DNA from: Guadua angustifolia
Taxonomy: Eukaryota; Streptophyta; Magnoliopsida; Poales; Poaceae
DNA: 64,000 bases
Assembly (NCBI GenBank): GCA_036346375.1
Contig: CM070500.1
Location: forward strand, 73,102,525 to 73,166,524
Reading direction: 5' to 3'
The translations under genes were made by a program, and so were the position numbers. Under the pieces are notes generated by a model. That model saw only the letters and a list, made by a program, of their open reading frames with translations. It was not told the origin of the DNA and did no database searches. Positions within the stretch are counted from its first letter, which is position 1. Every line of letters starts with the position of its first letter. Of the stretch, positions 33,949-45,376 are shown one piece after another.

Positions 33949-36672
33949 TTATGTAACCCTTTTAGGGCAATTGCGCTTGTCATGAAACACCAACTCGTTG
34001 CATGACTTGCACAAGCGTGCGACCCTCTCATTCTTCTTTGTCTTCCTCACTCCCTTATCCGAGTGCCCTTTAATTCTCTTGGCTCGACCCTTTGTGTGGA
34101 TATCGGTCGGTGGCAATATATCGATATGGGTTGGAACCTGGCTACCGATGAACCCTTCCATCTCTTCAATTGTACTATGTTGTTTACTAGGAAGTTCATG
34201 TTTCACTTCAGCTACAAACTTATCAAATTTACTTCTCACATTCAACAAGTTATCCATGGAATTTCCAGCTTGTCGGATGATGTCTTCCAAGTTCTTGCGC
34301 ATTTTAGAACATACTTTTTTAGTCTCTAATTCCATTGAGGAATTCCCATTTTCTTCTAACACATATCCATCTTCATCAAATATCATTTTTCTTTTGCAAG
34401 TTTTGCTCCACCTTTGCAATATGTAGTGACTAGGCAGCTCATTCAACTTTGCACCTCATACTACATGTATAATATGGCTGCAAGGAATACCATGTGTTTC
34501 AAAAAGCATGCAAGAGCATGTGCCAATCATCGTGATAGTGTCTAAACGAACTTCTCTCATCTTAGAAGTATCATCAGCTATGTGGCAAGTTTTTAAATTG
34601 CCCTCTTTATTAATGGCATCAACTACACAATGGTCCCTACTATCAAGGACTTGCTTCTGAAATTCTAGAAATTTAGCATATGTGAAAATCTCACTGCCAT
34701 GCTTCTCTATGAGCCACCCTGTCTTCAATAGAGGCAATGTATGGAGGCTATCATTGTCATCACTCAATTCCTTCTCTCTTTGCTCTTCTACTGTTGTGTC
34801 AAACCGAACCCAAAATTCAACTAAAGCATGCTTGTAACCAATGAAATGATTGAAAAAGGAATTCGTGCTTTCTGATCTTGAGGTCGTTCTAAGAATCTCT
34901 CCTAAGAATATATCTCTAAAATAAGCTGGTATCCAAGAATCACGAATGTGGTATCGATTAGCCAACCATTCATTACCTTCCAAGTTGAAATCAGCAATAA
35001 TTGAAGCCCACTCAGACTCAAATTCCTCACAAGTCTCCGAGGAATACACACAAGAATTCAAACGCTTGTAAAATGCTGGATTTTCCCTCACTTGGGGACC
35101 TACTTTTTCTGGAACCTTCTTCAATATGTGCCACATACATAGTCTATGCTTGCTTGCTTGCTGGAAATACATTCGCAATTGCCGCCTTCATGCTAGCATC
35201 TTCATCTGTGATGATAAGCCTAGGTGCAGGCCCTCCCATTGCTTTCAAGAATGTACTAAACAACCATGTGTAGGTTTCTATTTTCTCATTAAAGATTAAT
35301 GCAGCCCCGAACAAAACACATGCACCATGGTTATTCATTCCAGTGAATGGTGTAAAAATCATGTTGTACTGATTGGTTTTGTATGTTGCATCAAATGATA
35401 CCAAGTCTCCAAAATGTGCATAGTTCTTTCTGCATGTAACATCTGCCCAAAAGACATTGACCAATCTACCCTTGTCATCAACAACATAGTCAAAATAAAA
35501 TCCTGAATTGATAGAGTTCTTTCTAGCAAGGGTGTCAACAAAAAGTTGTGCATCCGATGACTTGATACTATTTCTCAAGCTAGCATGGTAGTTTTGAAAG
35601 TCCCTTCGTGTGCATCCCACATTCTGAAATCCGCCGTCACTAATACGTAGATATCTATAAGCCAAAGAAGTGCCAATGCTAGCCTTATGACAGTCAAACA
35701 ATGTCATCTTAGCCTTCTCGCTTACTTGCCTATTTGACCGTATCAAATGCTTTTTGCTAGGTGAGATAAGAACATGCGAATGCATAGGCTGAAAATACTC
35801 AACTCTATATGTATTTTCTTTAGTTCGCTTGATCGTAAGCATGGCCTCACATCCACACCTGGTGACTTTCTGATCATATTTTCTTTTCTTCTCCATATCC
35901 AATTTGGGAGCTTCATTCAAATTATTCCCACTATTTGTACTACCATCACGGAAGCCTTCTTTTGAGCAATAGTACCGCTTCCACATGACCTCACCATTCA
36001 CTTTTTTGTGCTGTCCAATGCGAACTGAAAAACCAGCGAGATGGGCATAATCCTTGTAGAACTTCTCAACCGCTATCAAATCTGGAAACACCATGCCAAC
36101 AATTGGTTTAACATGATCAGGCAACTCCGGTGTACACGTTATCCCCTACATTGAATCATGACTATCATCGTCAATTACTAAAGCCATTAACATTGTAAAC
36201 ATTTCATTTCAATTTGATTTGCACTTACACAGAATGGGCGTTCACATTTTTTTGGAGTGCACGATCCATCTGCTACTTGCAGTGGTTTGTTAGACCATCC
36301 TTGGACTTCCATTGTAGGCACAAAGGAGCTATGTGGGGAGGATTGATCAGGCGCCGCCATCATTGCCAGGCAACCGGCAGGTCTGATTGGGCTGTTGATG
36401 CAGGGAAACATTGTACTTTCATCGCCTCTATCATTGGCTGTCGTCTGCACAGTGACGATGTGATGCCCATAAAAGTTTGAGGTGGAGGCGTTATGCAACG
36501 AGCAGCCGAGTGAACATGTCGCCTGAAGTTGGCCATGGGTGTAGTCGTCGGAGCCGTCATTTGAGCATTCGTTTCGTAGCGCCGACGTCTCATTGAATTC
36601 GGCGTCCTTCTTCTCCTTGTTCTCCTGCAGGATCTGCGCCTTGGAGCTCGCCGACGTCTCCTCCCCGCCCAT
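33949..36672 (-). pseudogene. FAR1/FHY3-like MULE transposase with chimeric N-terminus
   Basis: Exon 1 is 36672-36229 (ATG in the right TIR, 148 codons) and exon 2 starts at 36145, after an 83 bp GT-AG intron that keeps phase 0. Exon 1 opens MGGEETSASSKAQILQENKE. Exon 2 reads CTPELPDHVKPIVGMVFPDL and FSVRIGQ (FAR1 DNA-binding domain), then VSFDATYKTNQYNMIFTPFT and LIITDEDASMKAAI (MULE transposase core), then CSCMLFETHGIPCSHIIHVV (SWIM zinc finger) and an RAKRIKGHSDKG tail near 34100. Two breaks are seen: a 4 bp AAGC-unit expansion near 35148-35162 shifts the frame after FPASK, and TGA at 34456-34458 interrupts just after SWIM. Both look recent. Its job would be excising and integrating the element. 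Confidence 0.85.
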
Positions 36673-37063
36673 TCTTCGCCGCGCCCCCAAAGCCAGACGA
36701 CTCCTCCTAGCTCTTGCCGCCGCACCGATCCACGGTCGCAGCTTGACGCGACGCGGATTGGAGATGGAGGCGGCGTGGATTGCAGAGGGAGACCGGTGCT
36801 GGGCGTCGCCACAGAGCAGAGGAAGCGCCGGCGTTGGGCGTCGCCAGGAGAGGGAGGCGCCGGTCCGAAGAGATCAATCATGAGGAGATGAACAGCCACG
36901 TGAGAGGGAAGGGATTAGAGGGGATTAGTGTAATATTTTTAGGGGGTTATCTGCAAAAGTACATAAGTGAGGAGGGGGGTTCCACCTTGTTGGATCCAAG
37001 CCATCCAAGAGAGATCTAATGGCCAGGGAGGAGAGTTTTCAGGTTTCCACCAAATATTTTCCC
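36589..37063 (-). repeat. Right TIR of the FAR1-type MULE
   Basis: Inverted copy of 31614-32105. On the minus strand it supplies the promoter-proximal region and the start codon (36672) for the transposase. TIRs of MULEs commonly act as promoters. Confidence 0.92.
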
Positions 37064-37716
37064 GTTAAACTAAATCCACATTGGGCCCTAATAATCACTT
37101 ATAAGAAAAACATCTCGATTAAAAGCAAAATATCACGAAACCAATTTTAAAACACTCTTAGGGTCATCCCCTACTAACACGTAAAAAATGGTTAAATTAT
37201 CTTGTAAGGTGCAGTCGCAGACTAGAAACGAAAACAAGACGTAAAACGCGCGGAACTTAAATCACTTAAGCCTATTCGACAACTCGTAAAACTTCTCGTC
37301 TAAATGCCATTATTAGGGAAATTAGTCTAGAAACACTCTACATCATATGTACTACCATAATCTAGAAAAATATTCTATTTAGAATTTGCGATGTATATAA
37401 ATTCTACTACTGCAAACACCCTTCGTGAATTAGTCACGTAGGAAACTGAACCACTTAAGCCTTTTTGGCGGCCTGTAGAATAACTCGTTTGAATGTAAAT
37501 CTTGGTAAAACCAGCTTAGAAACACTATTTTGTATATGAACTACTGTATTTTAAAAATATCTTATTTACAACTAACTTTTCATATAAATATAAATCTTGA
37601 TAACTCAATACTCCTAAGTGTTAATCGTAAACTTTATCTCGCTAGTCCGATTCCATGTAACATACACCTTACCATACCATATAAGCTATTTTAGTGACAA
37701 ATATAATGTCTCGTCC

Positions 37717-38187
37717 TGTCGACATTTGTTGTCGCAATAATGAAAAGGGGGCTAAGCGCTGGATCCAAACTCGATGGTAGCACAAGACACCGGAATTATA
37801 CAGGTTCGGGCTCCCGCGGTGGAGATAATACCCTAGTCCTGTGCTCTAGAATTATGTGGCTAGCTATTTGCTAATGAGATCGTTCTCCCCCAGGACGCTA
37901 CCTTACCCCCCTTTATATAGTAGAGGGGTGCGGTTACAAAGGAGAGTCCTAATTAGTTACAAGGTGGAGATTGTATCTCTTTCCTTATCCGATAAACATG
38001 ATAGCGGTTAGGATTACAATTGTATCCTCCTTAAGCAGGATTGGTTTCCATCTTCGGGGTTTCCTTATTGCGCATGACGGCCTGCCTCCTGAGTAATACC
38101 CATCTTCATGTAGTCGGCTTGGCCCATCCCCTCTTGGGTGGTCCTCACGGCCCGCTATGCAGATACCCGGGGTCCATATACTCCATA
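37717..38187 (-). mobile_element. Gypsy-like solo LTR
   Basis: The element begins TGTCGACATTTG and ends GGTCCATATACTCCATA, with CGTCC on both sides (37712-37716 and 38188-38192). The host repeat continues uninterrupted across the site. On the minus strand it has CTATATAAAGGGGGG (37906-37920) and GGGAGCCCGAACCTGTATAA, typical of grass Gypsy LTRs. The final CA expected of an LTR is TA here, a probable transition. Length 471 bp. Confidence 0.8.
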
Positions 38188-39249
38188 CGTCCAAACCCTA
38201 AAATTTATAAAATTAGTATAGAAATGCTCTCCAAAGTATAGACTACCCTATTATGAAGAAACAATATCATTTCATCATGATCTGCATATAAATCCTATTA
38301 GCCAAATAGCCATGAGTATTATGATTCCTAAAATCCGTAATATGAGTAAACGAACTTACTAATAAATTAGAAATCAATAATTAAGATATTTGTATCACCA
38401 AAACCTTCTTAAAAACCCGAATATATAACTAGTAACTTAACATAATAGGTCCAGCATATTCAAAACTAATTCTTATGCAATGTTAATTAAGGAATGAGTA
38501 CTATTCACATATATATCATATAACAAATTAACTAATATTTACTTTTATTAATCCAAATATTTTTGCATCTTGAATTCAAAATTATAAATATAAGAATACA
38601 TAATTTTAGCTTCTTGAATTCATAAAACAAGAATAGATAATCCATAAAAGGAATCATGTATCGCTGTTAATGATATGAACATGTATAAATATATATAATC
38701 AACTAAACCACAAGAATGTGAAATCATTCAATCCAAACCCAAAACACACCTGCTTTCTATAGCAAGTCTTTATTTGATTTATTGTCTATCTTCTATTTTC
38801 CCTTATTAAAAGTTGGTCATTTGCTATATTTCCGTTGAATGACGTGTAGAACTCGACGTCATTAACTCCGTCGTCAAAGCCATCAGCTACGACCACGATA
38901 TCGTCATAAGTGACAAATAAGCAAGGCAAGCACCCCTTTGATCATATTGATCCCAGTATTTAATTGTCCTTTTGTTCATCAAATGGTTTCATGCATACGT
39001 TTATTTTCTGTAAATTCGTTATTTTATGGTACTGATAGATATACCTGTTGTCTCATAAAACTTTCTTGATAAGTATGGATATGTGAACCTTGATAACTAT
39101 AGAATAGGGTTAGACAATACATAATATCAATATGGGTATAAGTGATTACATATTATCCATGCTTAGTCATTCTTTAGAACCAACGTTGTATATGATCAGA
39201 TCAAAATTGTTTTGAAAATGTTTGTTATGACATGATGTCGGTTGTGGTT

Positions 39250-42200
39250 ATGACATCATCCTTGCGCCTGCTATGACAAACCGATCGCTATCAATTCACT
39301 GCCACGGCGAGCAAACGGCATTAAATTTCCTGCCGCGGCGACAATCTTTTCTCATCAATTTCGTTGCCACGACTGAGATCCTTGCTAATCATCACTACCA
39401 CGCTGAGCAATGGCGCAACGCCAACTTAGCTATCCTAAGCACCTCTCTGCCAAGCCTATGTAACCGCCATATCCTGTGATTCTGTGCTGTGATCGTCATA
39501 TGGCGCAAAGGAACAGCACCGCCTGCAATTGAGCTCACCGGTTCACACCAATGCACTGCCTTGCTCCATCTATAAAGGACATCGAGAGCAGCTTCTAGCA
39601 TAGCTGCAGCACATCTCAACTCCCTCTCTACCTAAGCCTTTGCCAGTTGCGGCCAAACTACCCCATTGCCACCCAATTGCCGCCATTATCAGTGAAACTC
39701 AAAGTTTGAGCCAAATTTCAATTGAAGCAATTTAGTGAATCTCCTTCAAATTCCCTTGACTCGAAGCTTCATCACCAAGTTATGAACCCCATGCCACCTT
39801 GATTTATAGCTCAGAGCTCCTGAATGGTCACCGCCCCAATCCTCCTCTTCTTCATCTCAGCCGTCAATGGCGAAGCACCTCCGGCTGCTTTCCGACTGAT
39901 TCAACTGGCAAAATGGAACTTATGTAAGCCCTTGATGCTAATTTCACTACCCATTCAAACTATAGCGCCGTAGTTCTTGCTCCCGGCCGAACTCCGCCAT
40001 TTTCGCCACTCTGCTCCAATGGGCGTCCTGTTCCGACCGTCGCTGACTATGGCCGAGCTTCCCTGAGGGTGTGCGTGCTTACTCTCCAGCCCATCGAGCC
40101 TTCGGCCAAGCTCCTCCGCCTCTAGCTCGCCACCGGTGAGATGCCCTAGAGCTTGCTCTGCTCCGACTCTCTGCATTATGGGACCGGTTGTTAGCCAGAC
40201 TCTCACAGCAGCCTATTCAACCGTTAAAATATGTATCCTAGTTTAGAAAGCGCCTTTTTCCATTCAATTCAAACCGACCAACATTTAAATAGTAATACCT
40301 TCTACATTTTAATTCCAATTCCAGTGAAATAAAATTCTAAATTCATCTAAATCTTATAGTTTCATAATATGCAAAAACATTTTTAAATTAAGCACTGTGT
40401 AAATTTGAAATCCAAATTTAAAGAAAAGACCTAAAGATATGATACACATAAAAATTGTGCGAACAAACTCAGAATTAAATGAAACCAATTTTAATGAAAT
40501 CCTTATACTTCCAAAACCCAAATACATAAAAATATTTGAATTTCTTATATGTTTAAATCATTTTTTGCTAAAGGTTATGTTCAATATAGTAAATATTCAA
40601 AAGGATATAATTTATGTAAAAGAAATCTAAAATGAGCAAAATTGATGTTTATATATTAATATGTTAGTAGGACTCCAGAATATGTCAAAATGGTTAAATA
40701 ATGAACTTGACTTGAATTGTTTTATGAAGAAAATATGACCCAAGTGCAAAGATATGTATGTATGTACTCATGCATAATCTGATGGCAAAGACATATATAT
40801 TTATGCATGCATATATTTCAAAATAAGTCAACAAACTAATTTATTGCTATTAAAATGTTTTTAAATAAAGCAATAAAATATTACATGAGCTCAAATTTAA
40901 TTTGTACAAAGACTATATGCTTTATCCATATAAAAGAATATATATGCATTTATTTGAGAAGTTAAAATATATGTATATATATAACCCCATAAATCAAGTA
41001 TCAGGTTAAGTAGGGCAAATCTAAGCATATCCTTAAAGATAAGATTATGTTAGTTGGCAAAAGACCTGATTTGGAATCAAGTTTGTAAATGACTTTATTG
41101 TTCATATGCTATAAACTATCGTAACCAAAATTAAAATATTGCAAAACTAGTTCTAAAATATTTCTAGGATTGTACCCTACTAATGCGAGAAAAATGAATG
41201 AATAATCATGTATAGTGTAGTCGCAAACTTAAAACGAAATATGATTCTTTATAACGTCAACTTTATGACCATTTATGCTATTTCAACAGCAAATAAATAT
41301 CTCGTCTAAACACTAAAATTTATAAAATTAGCTTAGAAATACTCTCCAAAGTATGTATTATCATATTCTGAAGAAATAATCTTATTTCATCATGCTTTGC
41401 ATATAAATCATGATAGCAAAATAACCTTAAGTGTTATGATTTCTGAAATTCGTAATATGAATAAAAGAGCATTAATAATAAATAAGAAATTAATGATTAT
41501 AATATCTGTAACACCAGAACCTTCTCCAAGATCATGAAAACGAGGCTAGTAGTCTAACTTAACATATCTAACTTCCACGAAACTAGTTTGTATGCAAAAT
41601 CAATTAAGGAATAAGAACTATTCATTCACATCATATAACAAAGTGACTAATATTTTAATTCTATTAATCCAAATAATTTTTAAACCTTTAATTTGATATT
41701 ATAAATATAAAATTACATAATTTTAGTTTCTTGAATTTATAAGATAAGAATAAATAATCTATAAAAGAAACCATGCATCGCTCAAACTGTTAACAATATG
41801 AATGAATATAGACACACAATTGACTAAAACACAAGAACGTAAAGTCATAAAATCCAAACCCTAAACCACGCTTGTTTTTCCATAGTAAGTCTTTATTTGG
41901 ATTTCTGTCTATCTTCTCTTTGTCCTTATTAAAATTTGCTATTTTCTATATTTCCGTTGAACGACATGTAGAACCCAACGTCATTAATCCCGTCATCGAC
42001 AACGTCAACTGCGACTACGACTTCAACGTAAATAACAATTAAGCATAGCAAGCACCCCTTTGATCATATTGATCCCAGTATTTAATTTTCACTTTATTTT
42101 ACTAAATCAATTTATGCATGCGCATATTTTCTGTAAATTCACTATATTATGGTACTGGTAGATATACCTGTTGTCTCATGAAAACTTCCTTAATAAGTAT

Positions 42201-43637
42201 TGATATGTGAATCTTGATAACCCTAGAATAAGGTTAGACAATACATAATGTCAACATACGATTTACTAATCATGCTTAGCCATGCTTTAGATCTGGGATG
42301 AACAAAGTGGATAAATTGATCATTGGAATTATTGAGACATGAGGATGATTAATGTGATCAATAGTAATTTCTTAAAAATTCAAAATAAAACTATGCTTTT
42401 GAGTTTTGACGCAAGTGATTACTGGCAATAGCCGAATGTGCAATGGACTTGTATATAGTGTAGGGGGAGATTATCGTCCGTATAGGATTAAGGACCGAAC
42501 TAAGTGCATACTATATCCAAAAATTTTCGTACAACCACAAGTGTTATTATGGGACAACCTTAAAACAATTAAATTATCTAGTTTAACTTTGCACATTGGA
42601 AGGCTGAAGTAGTACGGGTTTTCAAAAATTGATTGCTTGAAGGGACGTCCACACTAAGGTGATCATGGAACAAATGTTTACCGATACAACGGTGTACGCC
42701 ATGCTATGGATATACTTAATCATTTATTGTACAATGACTATACATGCATTTACACCATAGTATGGGTTATCATCACCGTGCTGGTGCAAAGTTAACCTAG
42801 GTAATGTAAAGGTTTTCGTCATTAATATTCTGGCCACACGCCAAAAGTACGTGAAACATGCGGCAAAAAGAAAAGGTCATGACTTGTGGATAAAGCTATA
42901 TACCTCTATAGAGTGTAAATCTTTTCAAAAAGCCGTTCCCACGGTCAAGGGACTCTTGGTGCGCTTGCATTAATTAGAAGTTTTGATAATTTCTAAATGG
43001 TTGGATTGGGAATATTTGTTGGAAGGTGATTGTTGCAGATTTGAGATGCATGTTGATAATGGAAGATCCGATACTTATGTCATGGAAGACTGTGAGTTAT
43101 TACTTATACTTTACTTACTTTTATATCAGTCAAACTTGCTCTTACAAATTTCGTTTGTAAATGACAACTTGATTTACAAATTCAATTCACTTTATGCAAA
43201 ATTTACCTTAGAAGTCTCCTTTGACAAGGCCTGCATTTATGTATTTGCAAATACCACCTTAAGTCTTGGGGGTATGAAAGTACTCAATCTTACTTATTAT
43301 GTTGTTTTTAGGTGGAAAAGATAGCGAAACTCTGAAGATTTCTTTTCATCGCAGGATACGGGAATATTAATGAAGCGATCTTTTCTAGGGATTATGCCTT
43401 ATCAGTTATCTACGAGTTGGATGAGCACACTACAAGACTTTGCTTCTTCTGTGCTACATATACATATACTCTGAATTGTAAGAATACATTGTACACATAG
43501 CTTCTGCTTTAATAATATAATATATGGTTGTGATTCTAATTGTTCTAAATGTGCGTACTAGCTACTGATCATGGACTAATACCGAATGCACATAGATTTC
43601 TATTTTGGCATTTTATGCGAAAATACGGGCGGTTACA
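39250..43637 (+). repeat. Long LTR-like repeat, copy 2 (Gypsy Del/Tekay-like)
   Basis: Matches copy 1 over 41294-42300 and more loosely elsewhere; TCTATAAAGGACATCGAGAG at 39570 could be its promoter. The 3' part (42400-43320) contains phrases I associate with long grass Gypsy LTRs: CATCACCGTGCTGGTGCAA, CACGCCAAAAGTACGTGAAA and AAAGGTCATGACTTGTG. It seems to end GGGCGGTTACA at 43637. No retrotransposon proteins are present. Boundaries and family are inference. Confidence 0.5.
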
Positions 43638-43703
43638 TAATTAAACACTAAAACCGACAAAATTAGGTCTAAACCCGGCTGAATAAGGATCGTGCTTAGA
43701 CTA

Positions 43704-44320
43704 GGATGCTCTGACACCAAATGTTAGAACTTTGCGCTAAACTAATGCCTAAAACATCATTAACTAGCCTAAAACATGATCACAAAATTATAATGTGGAA
43801 CTTAGATCATTAGATGTGCTAACCCGGTGTAGAAGAGGAGACCATTAATCTTTTAATCGGTTTAGATCGGAGCAGATGGGTGAAGTAGAAGGCACCGAGA
43901 ACTTTGGTGGCGGCCTTCGGTAGCCTGAGCGCTAACCTTAGCTCGGATGGGTATCGGGATAGAGGCTAAACTCGAGACAATTTTTTTACAACCACGAGTT
44001 CCAGTCTCTCCCCTTCTTATTTTGGCGCTAGCTATTGGGACCGTAACCAATCGATTTGAGTTGTGCTGGACCTAGCCCCTAAAACACCAACCGATCTGTC
44101 AACTCCACGCCGGAGATCACAGCTAGCACCCCGTCCCCGTGCCCAGCGTTTTGCACGCACGAGCGCCTACAAAGCCGGGAAAGCTAAACGCAGCAGCGTG
44201 GATCTTAATGCGTGACGGATGAATACAATAGTGGGTGAACCTATGTCATCCGCTCGTAGCTTCATATATATTTCCGCCTTTTATATTCAAGAACAAATAG
44301 GCCTAAGAAACACGTACGAG
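43704..44320 (-). mobile_element. Possible LTR with tRNA-Met primer site, minus strand
   Basis: GCTCTGACACCA at 43710-43721 is one base from the complement of the usual initiator-Met primer site TGGTATCAGAGC. TGTTAGAAC follows, a plausible LTR edge. The far end and a partner LTR were not found. Confidence 0.35.
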
Positions 44321-44458
44321 GATGGCTTCAACGCTTCATATCGGTACATGTTCTCGATAAACTAAGACGAAGACTAACGAGACGTCAAGTCAAAACATAT
44401 ATATTTTCCACGAAAATAGATCGAGAAGATGTCTACTTGTGAATATAGATCCTAGACG

Positions 44459-44685
44459 CTGTTTGGGAGAGCTCCAGCTCTCAGCTCTAGGTTAGATCTG
44501 AAACTTATAAACTAAAATAAAGTGAATTAAGTTTATATTTTTAGTCTAAAATGTAAACAGGATGATCTACCTAAACACTCTTAATGTACCCACAGCTCCA
44601 GCTCCATAAATTTCTGGAGCTATAAATACCCTGCTCCACCTACTCCACAGATTTTGATAGAGCTAGAGCTGTCCCAAACACCCTC
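44459..44685. mobile_element. MITE with TGTTTGGGA-type inverted ends
   Basis: Left end GCTGTTTGGGAGAGCTCCAG and right end complement GGTGTTTGGGACAGCTCTAG are inverted copies, and the interior repeats AGCTCCAGCTCC. This is a common grass MITE style. The target duplication is not clear. Confidence 0.7.
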
Positions 44686-44689
44686 TTAG

Positions 44690-45275
44690 TATTCAACCAA
44701 TATCTAAACCAAAATATAGTCAGTTAATCAAGTTGTGCTTAAAAAATTACCCCCGTTCCTTGTATTGTTGGTATTGGCATCACACTCGCTTGTGAACAAA
44801 AGATTCTTCTGACTTTAACTTCTAATACTCAACTAGTTTTAAAAAAACGTACAAAAGACTTCGTATCAATTGAGCACAATGATCTAAAGAGGGAAAATTA
44901 GACAACATAAATCCTGTAGTCCTGGAGATAAAAGTTACATAGTCTAGACTTTTTATCATCATTAAGAGGTACCAAAATTTACACTATCATAATACCAAAA
45001 TGTATCAAAAGTTGGTAACTACATATCCTTTACATTTTGGGAATTGCTAAATGACACTCCAGTGTTTTTTTAGTATTTGAGTACTAAGTTTTTTGTCTAT
45101 AGAGTACTCAAATGGGAGGGGAAAAGCAAATTGATTCCATCAATTAATTAGATCTAAATCTAAATACTTAAAATTTAAGTGATATTTAATAAGAAAACAC
45201 TCAAATTCTCACACTCCTTTAAATTTTTAGTACCTCTCGGTACTGCATCATATAAATTTTGGTACCTAGCTCCCT
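44690..45275. other. BAHD upstream region, no gene
   Basis: AT-rich, no supported reading frame. It presumably holds the former promoter of the BAHD gene. Confidence 0.5.
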
Positions 45276-45283
45276 CTATATAA
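45276..45283 (+). promoter_or_regulatory. TATA box of the BAHD pseudogene
   Basis: CTATATAA lies about 100 bases before the chosen start codon, at a normal distance for a plant gene with a short leader. Confidence 0.5.
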
Positions 45284-45376
45284 TCTTGTCATGGCAAAGA
45301 GTACTTTGGATGTGCCTACTGTTTGGCTAATACCAGTGGCAGTGCATACCTAGCTGTTTGCAACACGCATATTGGA

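Larger units (their letters stand above)
31614..37063 (-). mobile_element. FAR1-type MULE with ~480 bp TIRs and 9 bp target duplication
   Basis: Both ends start GGGAAAATATTTGGTG inward and the flanks are a perfect 9 bp duplication, GTTAAACTA (31605-31613 and 37064-37072). TIRs cover 31614-32105 and 36589-37063; the left has an extra 18 bp near its start. Inside are a FAR1-like transposase on the minus strand, a nested Copia-like solo LTR, and a captured-looking fragment. The target is the long LTR-like repeat. The 9 bp duplication and long TIRs are standard for MULEs. Confidence 0.93.
29900..39200 (+). repeat. Long LTR-like repeat, copy 1 (interrupted by a MULE and a solo LTR)
   Basis: Segments 30000-31604, 37073-37716 and 38193-39200 form one repeat split by two insertions. 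The last segment is similar along about 1 kb to 41294-42300 (for example TTTATTTGATTTATTGTCTA, GATCATATTGATCCCAGTAT, TATACCTGTTGTCTCAT). A TATA-like GCTATAAAAGG is at 30512. This looks like a long LTR of a Gypsy (Del/Tekay-like) retrotransposon. No gag or pol accompanies it. Outer boundaries are approximate. Confidence 0.55.

Noticed and set aside
33949..36145. A domesticated host FAR1/FHY3 transcription factor gene
   Set aside because: It lies inside long TIRs with a 9 bp target duplication and has a frameshift and a stop, so it is the transposase of the element.
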